This document shows, piece after piece, positions 7,501-8,591 of a DNA stretch of 8,591 nucleotides; the first letter of the stretch is position 1, and each line of letters opens with the position of its first letter. The notes beneath the pieces are model-generated. The model saw nothing but the letters and a program-made list of their open reading frames with translations. It ran no database searches and was not told the DNA's origin. A program made the translations under genes and the position numbers. The DNA comes from Candidatus Methanophagales archaeon (GTDB lineage: Archaea > Halobacteriota > Syntropharchaeia > Alkanophagales > Methanospirareceae): NCBI GenBank assembly GCA_030668065.1, contig DAOUUS010000054.1:1-8591 (forward strand). Reading direction: 5' to 3'.

Positions 7501-7687
7501 AAAAGCGGTGTGGGAGTATCAAATCGGTAGTTATCAGGTGCTGGCAAAGTATTTGAAGGATCGGAAGAAGCGGGAGTTATCACTGGAGGAGATTGAGCAT
7601 TATAGAAGGGTAGCGAAGGCGATTGAGAGGACGATTGAGGTGCAAGGGGTGGTGGATGCGGTTTATGGGATTGTGGCAATGGGCTAA
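4586..7687 (+). CDS. Type ISP/IIG-like single-chain restriction endonuclease-methyltransferase
   Basis: A 1033-aa protein combining restriction and modification. An N-terminal PD-(D/E)XK nuclease is indicated by D67 in IPDFLI and E81-A-K83 in HIEAKKPD. A helical coupler follows (about residues 150-330). The N6-adenine methyltransferase core includes YYTPLPVVSYIVRSI from residue 332, the S-adenosylmethionine motif DPAAGTLTF (369-377) and the catalytic NPPY (489-492). The C-terminal part, with YRPFND (755-760) and IFYYIYAVLYSPTYRKRYEE, matches the type ISP specificity region that reads the target. LlaBIII-type ISP enzymes carry a helicase between nuclease and methyltransferase and are about 1,550-1,600 aa; there is no room for one here, so cleavage by DNA translocation is unlikely. 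No ribosome site precedes ATG 4586, which suggests a leaderless message or read-through. All key motifs are intact, so the enzyme is probably active. Confidence 0.9.
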   Translation: MGNAKSQKILSTYLKELHEIYSGGSFREESFYPALKALFEECSHVLSMDENAKALVLPKRTEVGIPDFLIRKDGEIVGHIEAKKPDSSLHAVEVSEQLKRYRDALPNLILTNFLEFRLYRDGKLVYKAEISSLSALQDVKPPAPENLDSFSELLSEFYSFSTPELKSASELAVVLAKKTRFSKSILEEVLAEEKDPDYPYPLIKGFYDIFKATLIEELTEEGFVDLYAQTITYGLFAAKMMAKDTEINKDNAWGFIPRGVPLLAKIFYSFSGPNTPESLSWVIEDLVRVLNKTHISAIYEESFRQKRDPVIHFYETFLATYNPKQREQLGVYYTPLPVVSYIVRSIHGLLKSRFGKDKGFAEDDVMMLDPAAGTLTFVLRAIREALSELDKRGLRGLVPSYIERHILQQFFAFELLIVPYIIGHLRVSMALEREWDYEFKEHERFQFYLTNTLEMREPKQETIFPELTKEGQEAKRVKAEVPILVVLGNPPYSVSSENKSEFIEKLMADYKREVKKERNIQPLSDDYIKFIRFAHWKISQTGKGIFGYITNNSYLSGIIHRGMRKELLSTFDEIYILNLHGSSRIGEKTPEGGKDENVFDIQQGVAIAIYVKLEKPLKEKKVRYADVWGLKDAKYKYLRKNDVTSTEWLVLEPKEPQYFFVPKDFALQDEYDKFWKVTDIFKVWSSGVKTRRDKIMVAFSEHELFDRFKTFTGESPKEEISKLLMIKDTKYWSIEKAREEVRKIDYKTKIIPYAYRPFNDNFVFYYPNIIERGDAREPLMKHLLKENISLATTRILSQPPFKHVFVSDNISDMCLISTKTKEASYYFPLYLYPDESRGILSDNKATKPERTPNFTPEFLQAIKEALGIEPTAEEIFYYIYAVLYSPTYRKRYEEFLKIDFPRVPLPSDLEKFKNLSELGKELVELHLLKHPSLSETEIGFPVSGSNTVEKVSYDEENRRVYFNKEQYFEGVSKAVWEYQIGSYQVLAKYLKDRKKRELSLEEIEHYRRVAKAIERTIEVQGVVDAVYGIVAMG
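7163..7602 (+). repeat. Direct repeat, copy 1: 3' part of the restriction-modification gene
   Basis: This segment, encoding about residues 860-1005 of the type ISP-like enzyme, recurs at 8152-8591 with a constant offset of 989 bases and no visible indels. By eye the encoded proteins differ at about 17 of some 146 positions. The match weakens abruptly left of 7163/8152. The right limit is not seen because the window ends. Confidence 0.9.
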
Positions 7688-7695
7688 AAGTGGGC

Positions 7696-7706
7696 TATCT
7701 AAATGT
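7696..7706 (+). repeat. 11-bp direct repeat TATCTAAATGT, left copy
   Basis: Exact match to 8140-8150. It lies nine bases after the stop of the restriction-modification gene and just outside the 3' end of the vapC remnant. The two copies bracket the vapBC module. Confidence 0.75.
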
Positions 7707-7707
7707 A

Positions 7708-7719
7708 AAGGTTTATATG
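7708..7719 (+). promoter_or_regulatory. Orphan TATA-like promoter element
   Basis: AAGGTTTATATG is close to the archaeal purine-rich element plus TATA box and points to the right. Transcription would start near 7741, antisense to the vapC remnant and vapB and towards the duplicated specificity fragment at 8152. No + strand gene starts within the expected distance. Confidence 0.35.
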
Positions 7720-7730
7720 CCCCATTTCTC

Positions 7731-7751
7731 GGTGTGCTCATTTGACACACC
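7731..7751. repeat. Hairpin GGTGTG / CACACC after the vapC remnant
   Basis: A perfect 6-bp inverted repeat (7731-7736 with 7746-7751) and a nine-base spacer. It begins two bases beyond the vapC stop codon on the minus strand. It could form a 3'-end stem in the vapBC transcript, but no T run follows, so a terminator role is only possible. Confidence 0.4.
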
Positions 7752-7752
7752 C

Positions 7753-7900
7753 TTATATTAGCTTCACATTCCGCTTTGACTTTACTTTCTCATACAATTT
7801 TCCATCCGTAGTCAGAAGAGGCACCTTTTCCCTTTCTGAAGCAGCAATGAAAAAATATCGCTGCAATAACACTCGAATCAAGAATTACTTTATCTGACAT
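7753..7900 (-). pseudogene. vapC: vapC-type PIN-domain toxin with internal deletion
   Basis: On the minus strand ATG 7900 overlaps the end of vapB by 11 bases, the usual coupled antitoxin-toxin arrangement. The first frame gives MSDKVILDSSVIAAIFF, a typical PIN-domain N-terminus with the first catalytic aspartate (D8), then turns to unrelated residues and stops after 36 codons. One base over, the frame gives AASEREKVPLLTTDGKLYEK and on to KVKSKRNVKLI, a typical PIN C-terminus with the last conserved aspartate, ending at TAA 7755-7753. A complete VapC is about 130-140 aa. Here only about 17 N-terminal and about 31 C-terminal residues remain, joined out of frame in a T-rich stretch near 7847-7852. 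The central acidic residues are gone, so RNA cleavage is not expected. Confidence 0.8.
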
Positions 7901-8117
7901 CTCTATCAGCCCTTATTAGTTCAGCAGCACTCACGTCTGCCTTCATAGCTTTCCTTATCTCCTTTGCATCAGCAAGTAGTCTTTCCTTACTCTTAGTTTT
8001 GACCAGCTCTTCCACCAGCTGTCTTATTTCCTCTTGCCAGTTTATCTCTTTCAGCTCTTCCATAGTCTTACGTAATTCCACTGGAACTCTTATACTATAT
8101 ACAGTTTTTGTAGACAT
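7890..8117 (-). CDS. vapB: VapB-type antitoxin (ribbon-helix-helix), now without a working toxin
   Basis: A 75-aa protein from ATG 8117. Residues about 4-45 (KTVYSIRVPVELRKTMEEL, then INWQEEIRQLVEEL) fit the ribbon-helix-helix DNA-binding domain of archaeal VapB antitoxins, including the NW(S/Q)EEIR signature. The basic-acidic helical C-terminus (KERLLADAKEIRKAMKADVS) would normally wrap the PIN toxin and block its active site. The reading frame is undamaged although the partner vapC lacks its centre. It might still repress its own promoter or neutralise a related VapC elsewhere; both are inference. No clear ribosome site is present. A weak TATA-like TTTAGATA about 26 bases upstream would give a leaderless message. 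Confidence 0.8.
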   Translation of the reverse strand: MSTKTVYSIRVPVELRKTMEELKEINWQEEIRQLVEELVKTKSKERLLADAKEIRKAMKADVSAAELIRADRDVR

Positions 8118-8139
8118 AATAGTATGTTTACTTCAGTGG

Positions 8140-8150
8140 TATCTAAATGT
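8140..8150 (+). repeat. 11-bp direct repeat TATCTAAATGT, right copy
   Basis: Exact match to 7696-7706. It ends one base before the point where similarity to the restriction-modification gene resumes (8152). Read on the minus strand it includes TTTAGATA at the position expected for a vapB TATA box, so it may also serve as the vapB promoter. Confidence 0.75.
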
Positions 8151-8151
8151 T

Positions 8152-8591
8152 GAAGCATTAAAAGAAGCACTGGGCACAGAGCCAACGCCCGAAGAGATTT
8201 TTTATTACATCTACGCGGTTCTTTATTCGCCTACATACCGCAAACGCTATGCGGAGTTTCTGAAGATAGATTTCCCGCGGGTTCCACTGCCACATGATTA
8301 CAAAAAGTTCAATAACCTGAGCGAACTTGGCAAGGAATTGGTGGAACAGCATTTGCTTAAGCATCCTTCTTTGAGCGAAACGGAAATAGGATTTCCGGTG
8401 AGCGGCTCGAATACTGTGGAGCGGGTGAAGTATGATGCAGAGACCAGAATGGTTTATTTCAACAAGGAGCAGTATTTCGAGGGAGTTTCAAAAGCCGTGT
8501 GGGTGTATCAAATCGGTGGGTATCAGGTGCTGGCGAAGTATTTGAAGGATAGGAAGAAACGGGAGTTATCACTGGAGGAGATAGAGCATTA
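8152..8591 (+). pseudogene. Second, partial copy of the type ISP C-terminal specificity region (runs off right edge)
   Basis: The + strand is open for 146 codons and matches about residues 860-1005 of the enzyme at 4586-7687. Stretches such as EEIFYYIYAVLYSPTYRKRY and HPSLSETEIGFPVSGSNTVE are identical. Differences are concentrated in a few places, for example HDYKKFNN for SDLEKFKN and VERVKYDAETRMVY for VEKVSYDEENRRVY. There is no start codon at the junction, no nuclease and no methyltransferase, so alone it is a gene fragment. The absence of stops or frameshifts means the copy is recent or conserved. The end of the gene lies beyond the window. It could be a leftover of a tandem duplication or a donor for gene conversion of the target-recognition end of the upstream enzyme. 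Confidence 0.85.
8152..8591 (+). repeat. Direct repeat, copy 2
   Basis: Counterpart of 7163-7602 at a fixed 989-base offset. The left boundary is sharp and sits next to the 11-bp repeat; the right boundary is outside the window. Confidence 0.9.

Noticed and set aside
8158..8364. 68-codon minus-strand frame opposite the duplicated specificity fragment
   Set aside because: It is the antisense of a segment whose + strand translation closely matches the upstream enzyme.
7163..8591. CRISPR-like repeats
   Set aside because: The only repeats are one long gene duplication and one 11-bp pair; there is no regular repeat-spacer pattern anywhere in the window.

Overview
The window looks archaeal. It carries an archaeal-type elongation factor 2 (EF-2, 730 aa) with the diphthamide-site motif, a tRNA-Asp(GUC) gene with no encoded CCA, AT-rich TATA-like boxes upstream of several genes, GGTGA/GGAG-type ribosome sites and a vapBC-type module. 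A euryarchaeal source is my best guess. A Methanophagales (ANME-1)-like genome would fit the mix of genes, but nothing here fixes the lineage.

Layout, left to right. Bases 1-378 hold the 5' end of an hsdM-type (type I restriction-modification) methyltransferase gene on the minus strand, running off the left edge. Divergent from it is a small winged-helix regulator (579-896) with a strong TATA box and a perfect 10-bp inverted repeat across its probable transcription start. A second small gene follows (987-1190, or 905-1190 if a one-base insertion in an A6 run is corrected). Convergent to this pair is a membrane-anchored phospholipase-D-like gene (minus strand) that has lost its HKD-bearing 3' part and reads on through the antisense of its neighbour. 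Bases 1780-2147 have no convincing gene but contain a run of potential hairpins. Then come tRNA-Asp (minus) and, divergently, the EF-2 gene (2341-4533), which ends in an oligo-T tract.

The right half is a defence region. A complete single-polypeptide restriction-modification enzyme of the type ISP/IIG kind (4586-7687) has an N-terminal PD-(D/E)XK nuclease, an N6-adenine methyltransferase core with DPAAGT and NPPY motifs, and a C-terminal specificity region. After it lies a minus-strand vapBC module in which vapB is intact but vapC has lost its middle. An exact 11-bp direct repeat (TATCTAAATGT) stands on either side of this module. From 8152 to the right edge is a second, diverged copy of the C-terminal end of the restriction-modification enzyme, open in frame but without a start.

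Taken together, a housekeeping core (tRNA-Asp and EF-2) sits between accessory DNA that shows repeated rearrangement: one duplicated specificity segment, one toxin gene with an internal deletion, one truncated PLD-like gene and one probable frameshift. The most distinctive arrangement is at 7696-8591, where the toxin-antitoxin remnant lies between the restriction-modification gene and the partial second copy of its target-recognition end.
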